Part shown: piece by piece, positions 50,756 through 61,105 of the stretch | Position numbering within the stretch: the first letter of the stretch is position 1 | Layout: each line of letters begins with the position of its first letter | Source of the DNA: Vibrio litoralis DSM 17657 | GTDB lineage: Bacteria; Pseudomonadota; Gammaproteobacteria; Enterobacterales; Vibrionaceae | Reading direction: 5' to 3' | Length of the DNA stretch: 64,000 nt | NCBI RefSeq assembly: GCF_000426765.1 | Contig: NZ_AUFZ01000002.1 | Coordinates: 1 to 64,000, forward strand | The notes under the pieces: generated by a model | The model's database searches: none | What the model was told of the DNA's origin: nothing | The model's input: the letters and a program-made list of their open reading frames with translations, nothing else | Made by a program: the position numbers and the translations under genes

Positions 50756-51196
50756 TTAGCCGATAAACGCTGCCATATTATCGTTTAACCAAGCTTCTGC
50801 TGGTTCTTCTGGTACAGGGGTTTCGATGACATCTATTTCTAAATGTGGGCAAAGCTCTTGAGTTCCAATATCTAGCAGCGTCGCTCGGGCATCTTTACCA
50901 GCGCCACAGAAGGTGTCATAGCTTGAATCACCAATGGCAATTACTGCAAACTTGACCTCTGACATACGCGGTGGTGTTGATTTAATCGTTTCGATAAAAG
51001 GTTGAATATTATCTGGATAATCGCCAGCACCATGAGTTGAGGTGATGATCAACCAAATACCACTGGTTTCGATTTCACTAAGATCCGGTTGGTTGTGGAT
51101 CTGAGTTTCTACCCCTTGAGCTTGCAGCAGATCATTTAAGTGATCGCCAACATATTCAGCTCCGCCTAAGGTACTACCTGTAATAATGTGGATCAT
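50756..51196 (-). CDS. mioC: Flavodoxin-like protein MioC
   Basis: MioC, 146 residues, an FMN-binding flavodoxin. The phosphate loop [13 protein letters not shown] (about 5-17) and the second FMN loop [11 protein letters not shown] are present, with [13 protein letters not shown] later. E. coli MioC can act in biotin synthase electron transfer. The gene reads toward oriC and ends at a terminator 24 bases on. It lies 13 bases downstream of mnmE. Confidence 0.95.
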   Translation of the reverse strand: MIHIITGSTLGGAEYVGDHLNDLLQAQGVETQIHNQPDLSEIETSGIWLIITSTHGAGDYPDNIQPFIETIKSTPPRMSEVKFAVIAIGDSSYDTFCGAGKDARATLLDIGTQELCPHLEIDVIETPVPEEPAEAWLNDNMAAFIG

Positions 51197-51209
51197 AATA
51201 TTCCTTTAA

Positions 51210-52571
51210 CTACTTACCAATACAGAATGAAGAGAAGATACGACCCAATAAATCATCCGAGCTAAACTCCCCGGTGATTTCGTTTAGGTGCTGCTGAGTG
51301 ATGCGCAGCTCTTCTGCTAAGATTTCTCCGGCCATATAGCCTTCAAGTTGTTGCTGGCCGATAGACAGATGTTCAGACGCTTTATCTAGCGCTTCTAGGT
51401 GTCGACGTCGAGCCATAAAGCTACCTTCACTGCCGCCAGCAAAGCCCATGCAGTCTTTCAAGTGTTCACGCAGAGATTCTACCCCTTGGCCAGTCTTGGC
51501 TGATAGGCGTATTAAGGTTGGATTATTAACATGACAAATACCAAGTGCTTCGCCGGTTTGATCGGCTTTATTACGGATCACTGTCATACCAATATTCTCT
51601 GGTAAACGCTCCACAAAATCAGGCCATATTTCTTTGGGATCAGTGGCATTGGTGGTGGTGCCATCAACCATAAATAACACACGATCGGCTTGCTCTATTT
51701 CTTCCCAAGCGCGTTCGATACCGATTCTTTCTACTTCATCAGACGCTTCACGCAAGCCTGCGGTATCAATAATATGTAGTGGCATGCCATCGATGTGAAT
51801 ATGCTCGCGTAGTACGTCGCGGGTCGTACCGGCGATATCGGTCACAATCGCTGAGTCTTTGCCTGATAGGGCGTTGAGTAGGCTAGATTTACCCGCATTA
51901 GGTCGTCCAGCGATCACTACTTTCATACCTTCACGAATCAGCGCACCTTGATTGGCTTCTTTACGTACTGAAGCTAAATTATCAATGATAGTTTGTAAGT
52001 CGGCGCTGACTTTTCCATCGGCTAAAAAGTCGATTTCTTCTTCGGGAAAATCAATGGCTGCTTCTACATAGATACGCAGATGGATTAATGATTCGACCAG
52101 GTTATTGATGCGTTGGGAAAATTCACCTTGCAGAGAATTAAGTGCTGATTTAGCCGCTTCTTCTGAACTCGCATCGATCAGATCAGCAATCGCTTCAGCT
52201 TGAGTCAGATCGATTTTGTCATTTAAAAAGGCACGCTCAGAGAATTCACCCGGGCGAGCGGCACGAATGCCATCAATTTTTAAGATGCGTTTGATCAACA
52301 TATCCATAACCACAGGGCCGCCATGGCCTTGCAGTTCTAAAACATCTTCACCGGTAAATGAGTTTGGGTTTGGAAAATAAAGCGCGATTCCCTGATCAAG
52401 TTGAACGCCATTTTCATCTTTAAAAGGTAAATATTCAGCATAACGAGGTTTAACCTCTCGACCAAGAACTTCCAAAGCGACTTGAGTGGCTTTAGGGCCT
52501 GAGACTCGGATAATACCAACACCACCGCGGCCGAGTGCGGTAGCTTGAGCGACAATTGTCTCTGTATTCAT
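51210..52571 (-). CDS. mnmE: tRNA modification GTPase MnmE
   Basis: MnmE (TrmE/ThdF), 453 residues, forms a complex with MnmG for cmnm5U34 synthesis. An N-terminal THF-binding domain (about 1-118) and helical domain enclose a GTPase domain with G1 [13 protein letters not shown]3 DTAGLREA and G4 NKAD. The C-terminal Cys of CIGK is present. ATG 52571 gives the normal N-terminus [12 protein letters not shown]; the frame runs 25 codons further upstream without support. Confidence 0.97.
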   Translation of the reverse strand: MNTETIVAQATALGRGGVGIIRVSGPKATQVALEVLGREVKPRYAEYLPFKDENGVQLDQGIALYFPNPNSFTGEDVLELQGHGGPVVMDMLIKRILKIDGIRAARPGEFSERAFLNDKIDLTQAEAIADLIDASSEEAAKSALNSLQGEFSQRINNLVESLIHLRIYVEAAIDFPEEEIDFLADGKVSADLQTIIDNLASVRKEANQGALIREGMKVVIAGRPNAGKSSLLNALSGKDSAIVTDIAGTTRDVLREHIHIDGMPLHIIDTAGLREASDEVERIGIERAWEEIEQADRVLFMVDGTTTNATDPKEIWPDFVERLPENIGMTVIRNKADQTGEALGICHVNNPTLIRLSAKTGQGVESLREHLKDCMGFAGGSEGSFMARRRHLEALDKASEHLSIGQQQLEGYMAGEILAEELRITQQHLNEITGEFSSDDLLGRIFSSFCIGK

Positions 52572-52637
52572 AATTCCAACCATTTCAAAAGGTGAAGGTT
52601 TTCCAATTGTAATTCGCCTTATGAATTTATAAAGCAA

Positions 52638-52669
52638 AAAAAGCAAAAGGCGACCAATGCGGTCGCCTT
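52638..52669 (-). terminator. yidC terminator
   Basis: AAGGCGACC (52647-52655) pairs perfectly with GGTCGCCTT (52661-52669) around 5 bases; on the minus strand a T-rich run follows. It lies 24 bases after yidC. Confidence 0.88.
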
Positions 52670-52693
52670 ATTTAGTATTTCGTCTGGCTAAGA

Positions 52694-54340
52694 TTATTTC
52701 TTAGAGTGCAGACCTTTCTTCTCTAACGCTCGGTAAATCAAGGTTTGTTGTACCAAGGTTACGATGTTCGACATTAGGTAGTAAAGCACTAGACCTGATG
52801 GGAACCACAAGAAGAAGAAGATGAAGATGATTGGCATAAACATCATCATTTTCTGCTGCATAGGATCGGTGACCGTTGTTGGGCTCATCTTCTGGATGAT
52901 CAACATCGAGATACCCATCAATATAGGCAAGATGTAGTAAGGGTCTTGCGCTGATAAATCGTGGATCCAACCAAAGAATGGTGCGTGACGTAATTCAACC
53001 GATTCCATCAATGCCCAGTATAGAGCGATGAAGATTGGCATCTGTAGAAGAATAGGGAAACAGCCACCAAGTGGGTTCACTTTTTCTTCTTTGTACATCG
53101 CCATCATTTCTTGGCTAATACGTTGACGGTCATCACCTAGACGCTCACGCATTGCAGCAATCTTAGGTTGCAGCATACGCATTTTCGCCATTGAGGTGTA
53201 CTGAGCTTTGGTTAGTGGGTACATAGCACCACGAACGATGAAAGTCAGTAAGATAATCGCAACACCCCAGTTGCTACTGATGTGAGCTTGTAGGAAAGAT
53301 AGGAGTGAATGCAATGGTTTAGCAATAAACCATAACCAACCATAGTCAACAACGAGATCAAGGTGTGGAGCGGTGGCTTCCATTGCATCTTGAAGTTTAG
53401 GACCAGTCCAAAGAGTTGATGTAATTTGACCGCTTGAACCATTTGCAATTACTAGATTTGGTGTGCGAACACCAATATCAGCTGTGTTGCCAATAACGCG
53501 TGAGTAGATGGTAGTGCCTGGTTGGTCACGAGGGATCCAAGCAGAAGTAAAGTAGTGCTGTAGCATGGCTACCCAGCCCTGACCATCTTCTAGTTTGATG
53601 TTAAGATTTTTATCTTTCATCTCATCAAACTTGTATTTTTTATAGTGGGTGTCTGAAGTTGAGAAAGCGCCACCAGTATAAACAGGCATACCAATATGAC
53701 CGTCACCTTCAATCATTGTTTGACGTAGGTGAGCATACATACCTAATGTTGCATCTTGACCAGAGTGGTTATTGATGTCATACACCACATCAATCGCATA
53801 ACTGCCACGTTTGATGATAAAGGTTTTAGTGTAATCAATACCATTTGCACTGTAGGTAAGAGGTATACGTAATTCATCCTGACCTTCAGCTAATTGATAA
53901 GACTTTGCACTCGCGCGATATTGAGGACGGTTTGCTGTGCTAACGTCAATCCCTTGAGGACCGACTAGACCACTTTGAGCGATATATTGATGCTCATTGT
54001 TGTTTTCTAGCAGAACAAAAGAATCTTTCGAATCTAGCGTTGCGTTGTATTCGTTCAGCTTAGCTGAAACAACATCACCACCTACCGGGGTAATCGCTAG
54101 AGTCAGTACATCAGATTTTACTTCGATGTTGAAAGCGGCCGGTAGAGTTTTTGCTTGCTGAGGAGCTAACGGATCAGCTGACGCTTCAGCAGGGTCATGC
54201 GGTAGGCTACTGTCTGTATTCGTTTGAGTCTGCTGCACGCTAGTTTGGGCCGGTTGAGCATCTTTATTATTCCATTGTTGGAACAATAAAAAGCTGACTA
54301 GAGCAAAAGCGATTAACAGGATATTACGTTGAGAATCCAT
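52694..54340 (-). CDS. yidC: Membrane protein insertase YidC
   Basis: YidC, 548 residues, inserts proteins such as Fo subunits a and c into the inner membrane, alone or with Sec. An N-terminal helix (about 6-22), a Q/T/D-rich linker and a large periplasmic P1 domain (to about 345) precede five C-terminal helices. [20 protein letters not shown] and [19 protein letters not shown] are hallmark segments. It ends the rpmH-rnpA-yidD-yidC cluster, 2 bases after yidD. Confidence 0.97.
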   Translation of the reverse strand: MDSQRNILLIAFALVSFLLFQQWNNKDAQPAQTSVQQTQTNTDSSLPHDPAEASADPLAPQQAKTLPAAFNIEVKSDVLTLAITPVGGDVVSAKLNEYNATLDSKDSFVLLENNNEHQYIAQSGLVGPQGIDVSTANRPQYRASAKSYQLAEGQDELRIPLTYSANGIDYTKTFIIKRGSYAIDVVYDINNHSGQDATLGMYAHLRQTMIEGDGHIGMPVYTGGAFSTSDTHYKKYKFDEMKDKNLNIKLEDGQGWVAMLQHYFTSAWIPRDQPGTTIYSRVIGNTADIGVRTPNLVIANGSSGQITSTLWTGPKLQDAMEATAPHLDLVVDYGWLWFIAKPLHSLLSFLQAHISSNWGVAIILLTFIVRGAMYPLTKAQYTSMAKMRMLQPKIAAMRERLGDDRQRISQEMMAMYKEEKVNPLGGCFPILLQMPIFIALYWALMESVELRHAPFFGWIHDLSAQDPYYILPILMGISMLIIQKMSPTTVTDPMQQKMMMFMPIIFIFFFLWFPSGLVLYYLMSNIVTLVQQTLIYRALEKKGLHSKK

Positions 54341-54342
54341 TG

Positions 54343-54600
54343 TTATTTATCTCTGTCGTGTTTTTGATTAGGTGGGACAGGGTCATATCCCCCAGCATTT
54401 AAAGGATGGCATTTTAATAGACGTTTGCCAGATAACCAACACCCTTTTACAAAACCGTGCTCTTTAATTGCTTCAATAGCATAAGTAGAACAAGTTGGAG
54501 TAAAGCGACATCGAGGTCCAATTAAGGGGCTAATGATTCCTTTATATAGGTAAATTAACCTAATAGCTAACCACGATAAGGGCGAGACAGGCGATGCCAT
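54343..54600 (-). CDS. yidD: Membrane protein insertion efficiency factor YidD
   Basis: YidD, 85 residues, a small membrane-associated protein that aids YidC-dependent insertion. The conserved [18 protein letters not shown] (about 28-45) and [13 protein letters not shown] are present. Its start overlaps rnpA by 34 bases, a conserved arrangement, and it stops 2 bases before yidC, so translation is likely coupled through the cluster. Confidence 0.95.
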   Translation of the reverse strand: MASPVSPLSWLAIRLIYLYKGIISPLIGPRCRFTPTCSTYAIEAIKEHGFVKGCWLSGKRLLKCHPLNAGGYDPVPPNQKHDRDK

Positions 54601-54923
54601 AACTTCTCAAATATTTTAAAAATTTCGTCATTACTCAAATCTTGAGCACTCTTTTTCGCAATTACTACAAAATCTTTATTTGGCAGTTGAGTTTGTTTTA
54701 GACGAAAGCTTTCACGGGCTAAACGTTTAAAACGATTACGACCAACAGCGGTTTTGATTTGTTTTTTAGGAACAGCTAATCCAAGTCTTGGATGGGAGAG
54801 TGTATTATTGCGAGCGATAATAGTGAAATGAGGGGAGCCGGCTCGATGAGCTTGCTGAAAGACGTTTTGATAATGCTCGGGAGTTAACAAACGTAACTCC
54901 CGAGTAAAAGTAGACTTAGTCAA
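54567..54923 (-). CDS. rnpA: Ribonuclease P protein component
   Basis: RnpA, 118 residues, the protein cofactor of RNase P, which matures tRNA 5-prime ends. The RNR signature is [14 protein letters not shown] (about 60-73). The start is a TTG at 54923, 13 bases after rpmH; it gives the normal N-terminus and length, and rnpA often uses non-ATG starts (GTG in E. coli). The 3-prime end overlaps yidD by 34 bases. Confidence 0.95.
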   Translation of the reverse strand: MTKSTFTRELRLLTPEHYQNVFQQAHRAGSPHFTIIARNNTLSHPRLGLAVPKKQIKTAVGRNRFKRLARESFRLKQTQLPNKDFVVIAKKSAQDLSNDEIFKIFEKLWHRLSRPYRG

Positions 54924-54936
54924 AATAATTCAAGAA

Positions 54937-55071
54937 TTATTTTGAAAGGCGCTTACGGCCTTTTGCACGACGTGCATTAATTGTCTTACGACCATTCTTA
55001 GTTGCCATACGAGCACGGAAGCCGTGTGTACGTTTGCGCTTAAGAACAGTTGGTTGAAAAGTGCGTTTCAT
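54937..55071 (-). CDS. rpmH: 50S ribosomal protein L34
   Basis: RpmH, 44 residues, read directly from the minus strand: it begins [18 protein letters not shown] and ends [11 protein letters not shown]. It is strongly basic and matches L34 along its whole length. It heads the rpmH-rnpA-yidD-yidC cluster and is served by the promoter at 55162-55190. Confidence 0.97.
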   Translation of the reverse strand: MKRTFQPTVLKRKRTHGFRARMATKNGRKTINARRAKGRKRLSK

Positions 55072-55161
55072 GGTAATTACCTTTACTGATCAGTAGTTTA
55101 TAGGTTCTTGTTAAACCTGGTGTAAGATGTTTTATCCGACACCTCTCAACAAAGAGGCGGA

Positions 55162-55190
55162 ATTGTAATCATTGACTGGCTAAGAGTCAA
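55162..55190 (-). promoter_or_regulatory. rpmH promoter
   Basis: On the minus strand, TTGACT (55185-55190) and TACAAT (55162-55167) with a 17-base spacer, a strong sigma-70 promoter about 90 bases before rpmH. It overlaps an inverted repeat ATTGACT/AGTCAAT (55171-55191). Confidence 0.8.
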
Positions 55191-55292
55191 TGCTACAGGG
55201 CTTAATAAACGCGGAAATCACATAATAAAAAGCCAGTTGGCCTAAAAATCTGTGTGCGGATTATACGGGTTCTTAAACCAAGCGCAAGGATC

Positions 55293-56030
55293 CTATTGGA
55301 TCCCTACTTGATTTAAAAACTTAATAAGTTGTGGATTAGTCGGATCTTTAAATATTTGATCCGGCGTACCTTGCTCAACAATCTTGCCATCTGCCATGTA
55401 GATCACGCGATCCGCTACTTCTCGAGCAAATTGCATTTCATGGGTGACCACCAGCATGGTTTGGTGTTGTTTGGCTAATTTCTTCATTAAAGACAACACT
55501 TCACCGACCCATTCGGGATCGAGTGCCGAAGTTGGCTCATCAAACAATAACAGCTCAGGATCAAATGCCATTGCGCGACCAATCCCTACGCGTTGTTGTT
55601 GGCCGCCCGATAATGCCGCTGGGTAGCTATCCCCTTTATCGCCCAGCCCAATATCATCTAAAATTTGTTGAGCGTGGGCCAGTGCTTGGTCTTTTTTCCA
55701 ACCGCGGACGGTAATTAACCCTTCGGCAATATTTTGACGAGCAGTTAAATGAGCAAATAGCGCATAGTTTTGAAACACAAAGCCGGTTTTACGGCGCAGT
55801 GCTAGCATATCGGCTTTGTTGTAGTCTTGGGTATCAACTCTAGTGCCTTCAATTTCGATGACACCTTGTTCTGGGCTTTCCAAAAAGTTTACACAGCGTA
55901 GTAAGGTCGATTTACCGGTACCACTGGAACCAATAATGACAATGATTTCGCCTTTTTGGATCTCAATATCCACTCCGCGTAGCACTTCAGTCTTACCGAA
56001 AGATTTATGTAAATTAGAAATTCGAATCAT
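55293..56030 (-). CDS. Polar amino-acid ABC transporter, ATP-binding protein
   Basis: A 245-residue ATPase of the polar amino-acid (HisP/GlnQ/TcyN) family. Walker A is GSSGTGKST, the signature LSGGQQQR, Walker B LLLFDEP, and the H-loop VTHEMQFA. It overlaps the permease stop by four bases. The set of permease, binding protein and ATPase next to dnaA is conserved in vibrios. Cystine or a related polar amino acid is a possible substrate from family resemblance, but the sequence does not prove it. Confidence 0.92.
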   Translation of the reverse strand: MIRISNLHKSFGKTEVLRGVDIEIQKGEIIVIIGSSGTGKSTLLRCVNFLESPEQGVIEIEGTRVDTQDYNKADMLALRRKTGFVFQNYALFAHLTARQNIAEGLITVRGWKKDQALAHAQQILDDIGLGDKGDSYPAALSGGQQQRVGIGRAMAFDPELLLFDEPTSALDPEWVGEVLSLMKKLAKQHQTMLVVTHEMQFAREVADRVIYMADGKIVEQGTPDQIFKDPTNPQLIKFLNQVGIQ

Positions 56031-56698
56031 CGTTGGTAAGCCTTATTGAGTTTAGTTTCAGCCCAAGTTTGTACGCGTGTTAATACCAATACTACTCCCC
56101 AATAAATCAGGGCAACTGCTAAGAAGGCTTCAAAGAAACGAAAGCTTGAAGAAGCCTCCATTTGCGCCTTGGCCATAATTTCAGCGACCCCTAGCGTAAA
56201 GGCGAGAGAGGTCGATTTGATCATATCAATGAAGTAGTTCATCAAAGAAGGCAGTGCCACACGGGAAGCTTGCGGCAAAATGATCCGGCGCATGGATTGC
56301 GATGGCGTCATACCTATCGAAATACTGGCTTCCATTTGGCTGCGATCAATCCCAATAATTGCGGCACGAATACTTTCTGCCATATAAGACGCAAAGTGTA
56401 GAGTCAGACCAATAATTGCCGCGGTAAAGGCATCCATACCGACTAAGATTGGAAATATTTGTGGTAGCCCGTAGTAGAGCAAAAACAACTGTACTAATAG
56501 CGGCGTACCACGAAAAAAACTGGTGTATAGCTGACTCAGTTGATTCAATACCGGCACTTTAAATACCCGAATATTGGCAATAACGACCGAGAGTATGAGT
56601 GCGAAAACCATGCCCCACAATGCCATTTGCAAAGTGGTGCCTAAATACCGAAATAATATCGGCAGTAGGTCGAGCATGTAATTGAAATCAAAATTCAT
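56027..56698 (-). CDS. Polar amino-acid ABC transporter, permease
   Basis: A 223-residue inner-membrane protein with about five helices of the HisM/GlnP family. The EAA-type loop is seen around EASISIGMTPSQSMRRIILPQA. N-terminal residues 15-35 (FRYLGTTLQMALWG) match the family start. It probably pairs as a homodimer with the ATPase at 55293 and the binding protein at 57428. The ABC domain gene at 56707 lies between it and the binding protein, 8 bases upstream. Confidence 0.92.
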   Translation of the reverse strand: MNFDFNYMLDLLPILFRYLGTTLQMALWGMVFALILSVVIANIRVFKVPVLNQLSQLYTSFFRGTPLLVQLFLLYYGLPQIFPILVGMDAFTAAIIGLTLHFASYMAESIRAAIIGIDRSQMEASISIGMTPSQSMRRIILPQASRVALPSLMNYFIDMIKSTSLAFTLGVAEIMAKAQMEASSSFRFFEAFLAVALIYWGVVLVLTRVQTWAETKLNKAYQR

Positions 56699-56706
56699 GT
56701 TGAAAA

Positions 56707-57357
56707 TTACAGTCCTTGTATTGGTGAAAATTGCCAGCTTACTTGGCCTTTTGAGCCCTGTGCGTGCAAACGATATTGATGATAATGGGCAACTTTACTG
56801 CGATGCGCAATACTCACTAAGGTGGTATCGGGTAATCGACTGGCTAATAGTTGGTATATATCGCTTTCGGTTTCTTCATCGAGTGATGAGGTCGCTTCAT
56901 CTAAAAATAGCCATGTAGGCTTGATTATTAACGCTCTGACAATCGCGACACGTTGCTGCTCACCCGGTGACATCGTGTGTGACCATTGCTCGGTTTCATC
57001 TAATTTATGGCTGAAATGTGCCAATTGGCAATCAGACAATAATTGCTCAATATCTTGATCGCTGATATTGATATCGACATTTGGATAACACAAGACTTCC
57101 CGTAGTGTGCCTGTCGGCAGGTAAGGCTTTTGTGGTAAGAATAAACTGCGCTCGGCTAGTTCAATATTGCCTTCCGAAAACGGCCAAATGCCTGCAATGG
57201 TTTTCATTAAAGTACTTTTACCAATACCTGATTGCCCAGAAATCAAAGTATGTTGACCGGCTTGCAAGGTAAGTTGGTTCAAATCACTTAACCTGGTGCC
57301 ATTGGGTAATTTAATCACACATTGATTCAGCGGCTTAAAATACAAACCGCTTACCAT
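56707..57357 (-). CDS. Stand-alone ABC ATPase domain, SbmA/YddA type
   Basis: A 216-residue nucleotide-binding domain with all ABC motifs: Walker A GQSGIGKST (about 40-48), Q-loop LPQKPYLPTGTLRE, signature MSPGEQQR, Walker B WLFLDEATSSLD and H-loop SIAHRS. The sequence is like the C-terminal ATPase half of YddA/ABC-D-type exporters, which normally carry an N-terminal membrane domain. None is present here and only 70 bases separate it from the binding-protein gene, so no degraded membrane part remains. It may be a relic or a working subunit for another membrane protein. It has a GAGGAG ribosome site very close to the ATG. Confidence 0.75.
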   Translation of the reverse strand: MVSGLYFKPLNQCVIKLPNGTRLSDLNQLTLQAGQHTLISGQSGIGKSTLMKTIAGIWPFSEGNIELAERSLFLPQKPYLPTGTLREVLCYPNVDINISDQDIEQLLSDCQLAHFSHKLDETEQWSHTMSPGEQQRVAIVRALIIKPTWLFLDEATSSLDEETESDIYQLLASRLPDTTLVSIAHRSKVAHYHQYRLHAQGSKGQVSWQFSPIQGL

Positions 57358-57427
57358 GACTCCTCGTTTATGTATCAGGAGAATGGCAAGCGGTTAAAGG
57401 GGCGAACGGTTAAAAGAAAAGGCTGGA

Positions 57428-58189
57428 TTATTTGTGAGTAATATCAGCACCAAACCATTTTTCAGAAATAGTCGCCAAAGTACCATCTTCACGCATCGCG
57501 GTTAATGCCGTGTTTACTTCCGCTTGTAGCTTTTTGCCTTTTTCGTTATCAACAAATGGCCAAGCATTTTCGATAGTTTCAAAAGGCTTACCTGCCAACT
57601 GTAGTGGTAGGTTGCTCGCTTTAATCAGTTGTAGAGCCGATAGACGATCCATTACGAAAGCATCAGAACGCCCGAGTACCACATCTTGTTCAATACCAGC
57701 ATCATACGTTTTGATATTGATTTTGCCTTCTTTATCGTAACTACGTAGCACTTGTTCGAAGTTTGAACCTAAGTTTACCGCGACGGTTTTGCCAGCAAGA
57801 TCTTCAACCCCTTTGATCGAGTCATTGCCTTTTTTCACGGTGATCTGCACACCATCGACCACATAAGGATTTGAGAATAAATATTTGGCTTTACGTGAAT
57901 CGGTAATAGTCACTTGGTTTGAAATCGTATCAATCCGACCCGTTTCGAGTAGACCGAAAAGACCAGAGAAGTTGGCAGTGACAAATTTCACGTCATAGTG
58001 GTTGCGTTGACCAATCTCATTCCATAAATCCACTTCAAAGCCTTGTAGTTTATCAAGCTTTTGAAAAGTAAATGGAAAGTAGGTTCCAGACATGCCTACT
58101 TTTACTTGTTGATTCGCTGCTTGAGCAAAGTTAGTAACAGCAAAAAATAGTGCGGCAGCAGTAACAATTTTATTTAAAATTCGGCTCAT
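57428..58189 (-). CDS. Polar amino-acid ABC transporter, substrate-binding protein
   Basis: A 253-residue periplasmic binding protein with a signal peptide of about 24 residues (AAALFFAVTNFAQA). It belongs to the family 3 solute-binding proteins: VGMSGTYFPFTF, LQGFEVDLWNEIG, and GLLETGRIDTISNQVTIT with the Arg/Asp residues that hold the amino-acid backbone. The gene is first in the minus-strand ABC operon. Cystine is a plausible ligand from overall resemblance to TcyJ/TcyL-type proteins; this is inference. Confidence 0.9.
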   Translation of the reverse strand: MSRILNKIVTAAALFFAVTNFAQAANQQVKVGMSGTYFPFTFQKLDKLQGFEVDLWNEIGQRNHYDVKFVTANFSGLFGLLETGRIDTISNQVTITDSRKAKYLFSNPYVVDGVQITVKKGNDSIKGVEDLAGKTVAVNLGSNFEQVLRSYDKEGKINIKTYDAGIEQDVVLGRSDAFVMDRLSALQLIKASNLPLQLAGKPFETIENAWPFVDNEKGKKLQAEVNTALTAMREDGTLATISEKWFGADITHK

Positions 58190-58517
58190 ATTTAATTCTC
58201 CAGATTATTTGAGTTCCATTATAGTTATTCACATATTGATAAACCTAAGAACAAGATGTTATTAATAATAACAGTTGGTGCTGCTAAAGCTTCAATATTC
58301 AGCTTTGATCTTGTGGGTAACTTTATCCCCGAATAGCAAAAATTGGTTATTAAAATGCTTTAATTGCTTGACGGCGCACAAAATCGGGATAGATCTAAAA
58401 AAACTGTGAATAACTTAGATCTTATTCACTGATCTCAGGATCTATTGCTGGTGATCTTATAGTGATAGCTGTAGAATTACTCTCCTTTCAGATCATTTCA
58501 TTTCGTGTGAGGTTAAT
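58190..58517 (+). promoter_or_regulatory. dnaA upstream region with DnaA boxes and Dam sites
   Basis: A 328-base gap between the divergent ABC operon and dnaA. It holds two TTATTCACA boxes that fit the TTWTNCACA consensus (58225-58233 plus; 58405-58413 minus), a near match TTATTCACT (58422-58430) and seven GATC sites (58307, 58392, 58418, 58431, 58439, 58453, 58490). This fits DnaA autoregulation and SeqA sequestration of the dnaA promoter after initiation. I could not place a -10/-35 pair with confidence. Confidence 0.75.
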
Positions 58518-59927
58518 GTGTCGTCTTCGTTATGGTTGCAGTGTTCGCAACAGCTTCAAGAAGAGCTTCCCGCAACTGAATTCAGCATGTGGGTAAGACC
58601 GCTACAAGCTGAACTCAATGACAATACTCTCACTTTATTTGCGCCTAATCGCTTTGTATTGGATTGGGTGCGTGATAAGTATCTCAATAGTATTAACCGT
58701 TTATTGAAAGAGTTTTGTGGTTCCGATACGCCCAACCTGCATTTTGAGGTTGGTAGTAAGCCCGCTCAACGTTCGGTTGAACTGCCAAGAAGAACCGCTG
58801 CTGATGTGGCTGCTGAATCTTCTGCGCCTGCGCAATTACAAAAAAGCCGCCCACTGGATAAATCTTGGGATACCGGTGAGCGTGAAGTAGTGATCGATGT
58901 CAATCACCGTTCTAACGTTAACCCTAAACATAAGTTCCATAACTTTGTTGAGGGTAAGTCGAACCAGTTAGGCCTTGCAGCAGCAAAACAAGTTTCTGAT
59001 AACCCAGGTGTTTCTTATAACCCACTGTTTTTATATGGTGGTACGGGTTTAGGTAAAACTCACTTGTTGCATGCGGTGGGCAATGCGATTGTTGAAAGTA
59101 AGCCGGATGCTCGTGTGGTGTATATGCACTCAGAGCGTTTTGTGCAAGATATGGTAAAAGCATTACAAAATAACGCGATTGAAGAATTTAAACGTTATTA
59201 CCGCAGCCTAGATGCTTTGCTTATAGATGATATCCAATTTTTTGCCAATAAAGAGCGTTCGCAAGAAGAGTTCTTCCATACCTTCAACGCATTGTTAGAA
59301 GGTAACCAGCAAATCATTTTGACTTCTGACCGTTATCCAAAAGAGATCAACGGGGTAGAAGATCGTTTGAAATCACGTTTTGGTTGGGGACTTACCGTGG
59401 CGATCGAGCCACCGGAACTGGAAACCCGTGTCGCGATCTTAATGAAAAAAGCCGAAGATCACCAAATTACCCTTGCTGATGAAGTGGCATTCTTTATTGC
59501 GAAGCGTCTACGTTCAAACGTACGTGAGTTGGAAGGCGCGTTAAATCGCGTGATAGCCAATTCCAATTTTACCGGTCGTCCAATCACCATTGATTTCGTG
59601 CGTGAAGCATTACGTGATTTACTGGCGTTACAAGAAAAGCTGGTGACTATCGATAATATTCAAAAAACCGTCGCTGAATATTACAAAATTAAAGTGGCTG
59701 ACTTATTATCTAAGCGTCGCTCTCGTTCGGTTGCACGTCCTCGTCAATTGGCGATGGCATTATCGAAAGAATTAACCAACCACAGCTTGCCTGAAATTGG
59801 TGATGCTTTTGGTGGTCGCGACCATACCACGGTGTTGCATGCTTGCCGTAAAATCAAAGAATTACGAGAAGAAAGCCATGATATTAAAGAAGATTACTCG
59901 AACTTGATTCGTACTTTATCTTCCTAA
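58518..59927 (+). CDS. dnaA: Chromosomal replication initiator protein DnaA
   Basis: DnaA, 469 residues, binds the oriC boxes at 50411-50598 and opens the DUE. Domain I (about 1-85) starts [17 protein letters not shown]; a variable linker follows. The AAA+ domain III has Walker [10 protein letters not shown] (about 173-181) and Walker [10 protein letters not shown]. Domain IV ends with the signature [16 protein letters not shown]. The start is GTG with GAGG 5 bases upstream, as in E. coli. Confidence 0.98.
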   Translation: MSSSLWLQCSQQLQEELPATEFSMWVRPLQAELNDNTLTLFAPNRFVLDWVRDKYLNSINRLLKEFCGSDTPNLHFEVGSKPAQRSVELPRRTAADVAAESSAPAQLQKSRPLDKSWDTGEREVVIDVNHRSNVNPKHKFHNFVEGKSNQLGLAAAKQVSDNPGVSYNPLFLYGGTGLGKTHLLHAVGNAIVESKPDARVVYMHSERFVQDMVKALQNNAIEEFKRYYRSLDALLIDDIQFFANKERSQEEFFHTFNALLEGNQQIILTSDRYPKEINGVEDRLKSRFGWGLTVAIEPPELETRVAILMKKAEDHQITLADEVAFFIAKRLRSNVRELEGALNRVIANSNFTGRPITIDFVREALRDLLALQEKLVTIDNIQKTVAEYYKIKVADLLSKRRSRSVARPRQLAMALSKELTNHSLPEIGDAFGGRDHTTVLHACRKIKELREESHDIKEDYSNLIRTLSS

Positions 59928-60004
59928 AGTAAGGCTTCTTAATTCGCTATCTTTAGCGCTGTTTGGCCGTGTTTTTAATAGAATTAGACTATTTAGAGTA
60001 GATT

Positions 60005-61105
60005 ATGAAATTTACCATTGAACGTACTCAATTGATTAAACCTTTGCAGCAGGTGTCTGGTGCTCTTGGTGGTCGCTCAAGTTTGCCTATTTTGGGTAAC
60101 TTATTAATTAAAGTTGATAATGGTGAATTGTCGATTACTGCGACCGATCTTGAAGTGGAGTTAGTGTGTCGCTTGGCACTAGAAGGTAACTTTGAACCGG
60201 GCAGCACCACCGTTCCATCACGTAAGTTTTTGGATATTTGTCGTGGTTTACCCGATAGCGCTCAGATTGATGTCACGCTGGATGATCAGCGTTTATTGAT
60301 TAAATCGGGCCGTAGTCGTTTCTCATTAGCGACATTACCGGCGTCTGATTTCCCAAATATTGAAGACTGGACCAGTGAAGCCGAAGTAACCGTTACTCAA
60401 GGTGAGCTACGTCATTTGGTCGAAAAAACCCAATTCTCAATGGCCAACCAAGATGTGCGTTATTATTTAAACGGCATGTTGTTTGAAATTGAAGGCACCA
60501 CATTACGTTCAGTGGCCACCGATGGCCACCGTATGGCTGTGGCTGAAACTGCGCTGGTGGGTGAGTACTCACAGCAGCAAGTGATCGTCCCGCGTAAAGG
60601 TGTTCTAGAGTTGATTAAGCTACTTGATCGCCCTGACGAGCAAGTGACGTTGCAAATCGGTAGCTCTAATATTCGCGCTAATGTAAACGAATTTACCTTC
60701 ACATCTAAGCTCGTTGATGGCCGTTTTCCGGATTATCGCCGCGTCATGCCGCAATCAACCAATAAAACACTCGAAGCTGATTGTGAAGCGTTGCGCCAAT
60801 CATTCTCACGTGCGGCAATTTTATCAAATGAGAAATTCCGCGGCGTACGGGTAAATTTATCGGGCTCTGAAATGCGCATTACCGCCAATAACCCAGAGCA
60901 AGAAGAAGCAGAAGAAAACTTGGATGTAAATTACCAAGGTGAGCCATTAGAAATTGGTTTTAACGTGAGCTACGTGTTGGATATTTTGAATACTCTAAAA
61001 TGCCAAACTGTGCGTATGTCGATGAGTGATGCTAACGCAAGTGCTTTGGTTGAGAATATCGAAGATACGGCTGCGATGTATGTTGTGATGCCGATTCGCT
61101 TATAA
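60005..61105 (+). CDS. dnaN: DNA polymerase III beta sliding clamp
   Basis: DnaN, 366 residues, the ring-shaped processivity clamp with three similar domains. The start MKFTIERTQLIKPLQQVSGAL and the C-terminal AMYVVMPIRL, which forms part of the partner-binding cleft, are typical. It lies 77 bases after dnaA and directly abuts recF, with no bases between the stop and the next ATG. Confidence 0.98.
   Translation: MKFTIERTQLIKPLQQVSGALGGRSSLPILGNLLIKVDNGELSITATDLEVELVCRLALEGNFEPGSTTVPSRKFLDICRGLPDSAQIDVTLDDQRLLIKSGRSRFSLATLPASDFPNIEDWTSEAEVTVTQGELRHLVEKTQFSMANQDVRYYLNGMLFEIEGTTLRSVATDGHRMAVAETALVGEYSQQQVIVPRKGVLELIKLLDRPDEQVTLQIGSSNIRANVNEFTFTSKLVDGRFPDYRRVMPQSTNKTLEADCEALRQSFSRAAILSNEKFRGVRVNLSGSEMRITANNPEQEEAEENLDVNYQGEPLEIGFNVSYVLDILNTLKCQTVRMSMSDANASALVENIEDTAAMYVVMPIRL

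Noticed and set aside
55171..55191. Inverted repeat ATTGACT/AGTCAAT as a specific operator
   Set aside because: It overlaps the -35 of the strong rpmH promoter and no known regulator matches; it may be chance.
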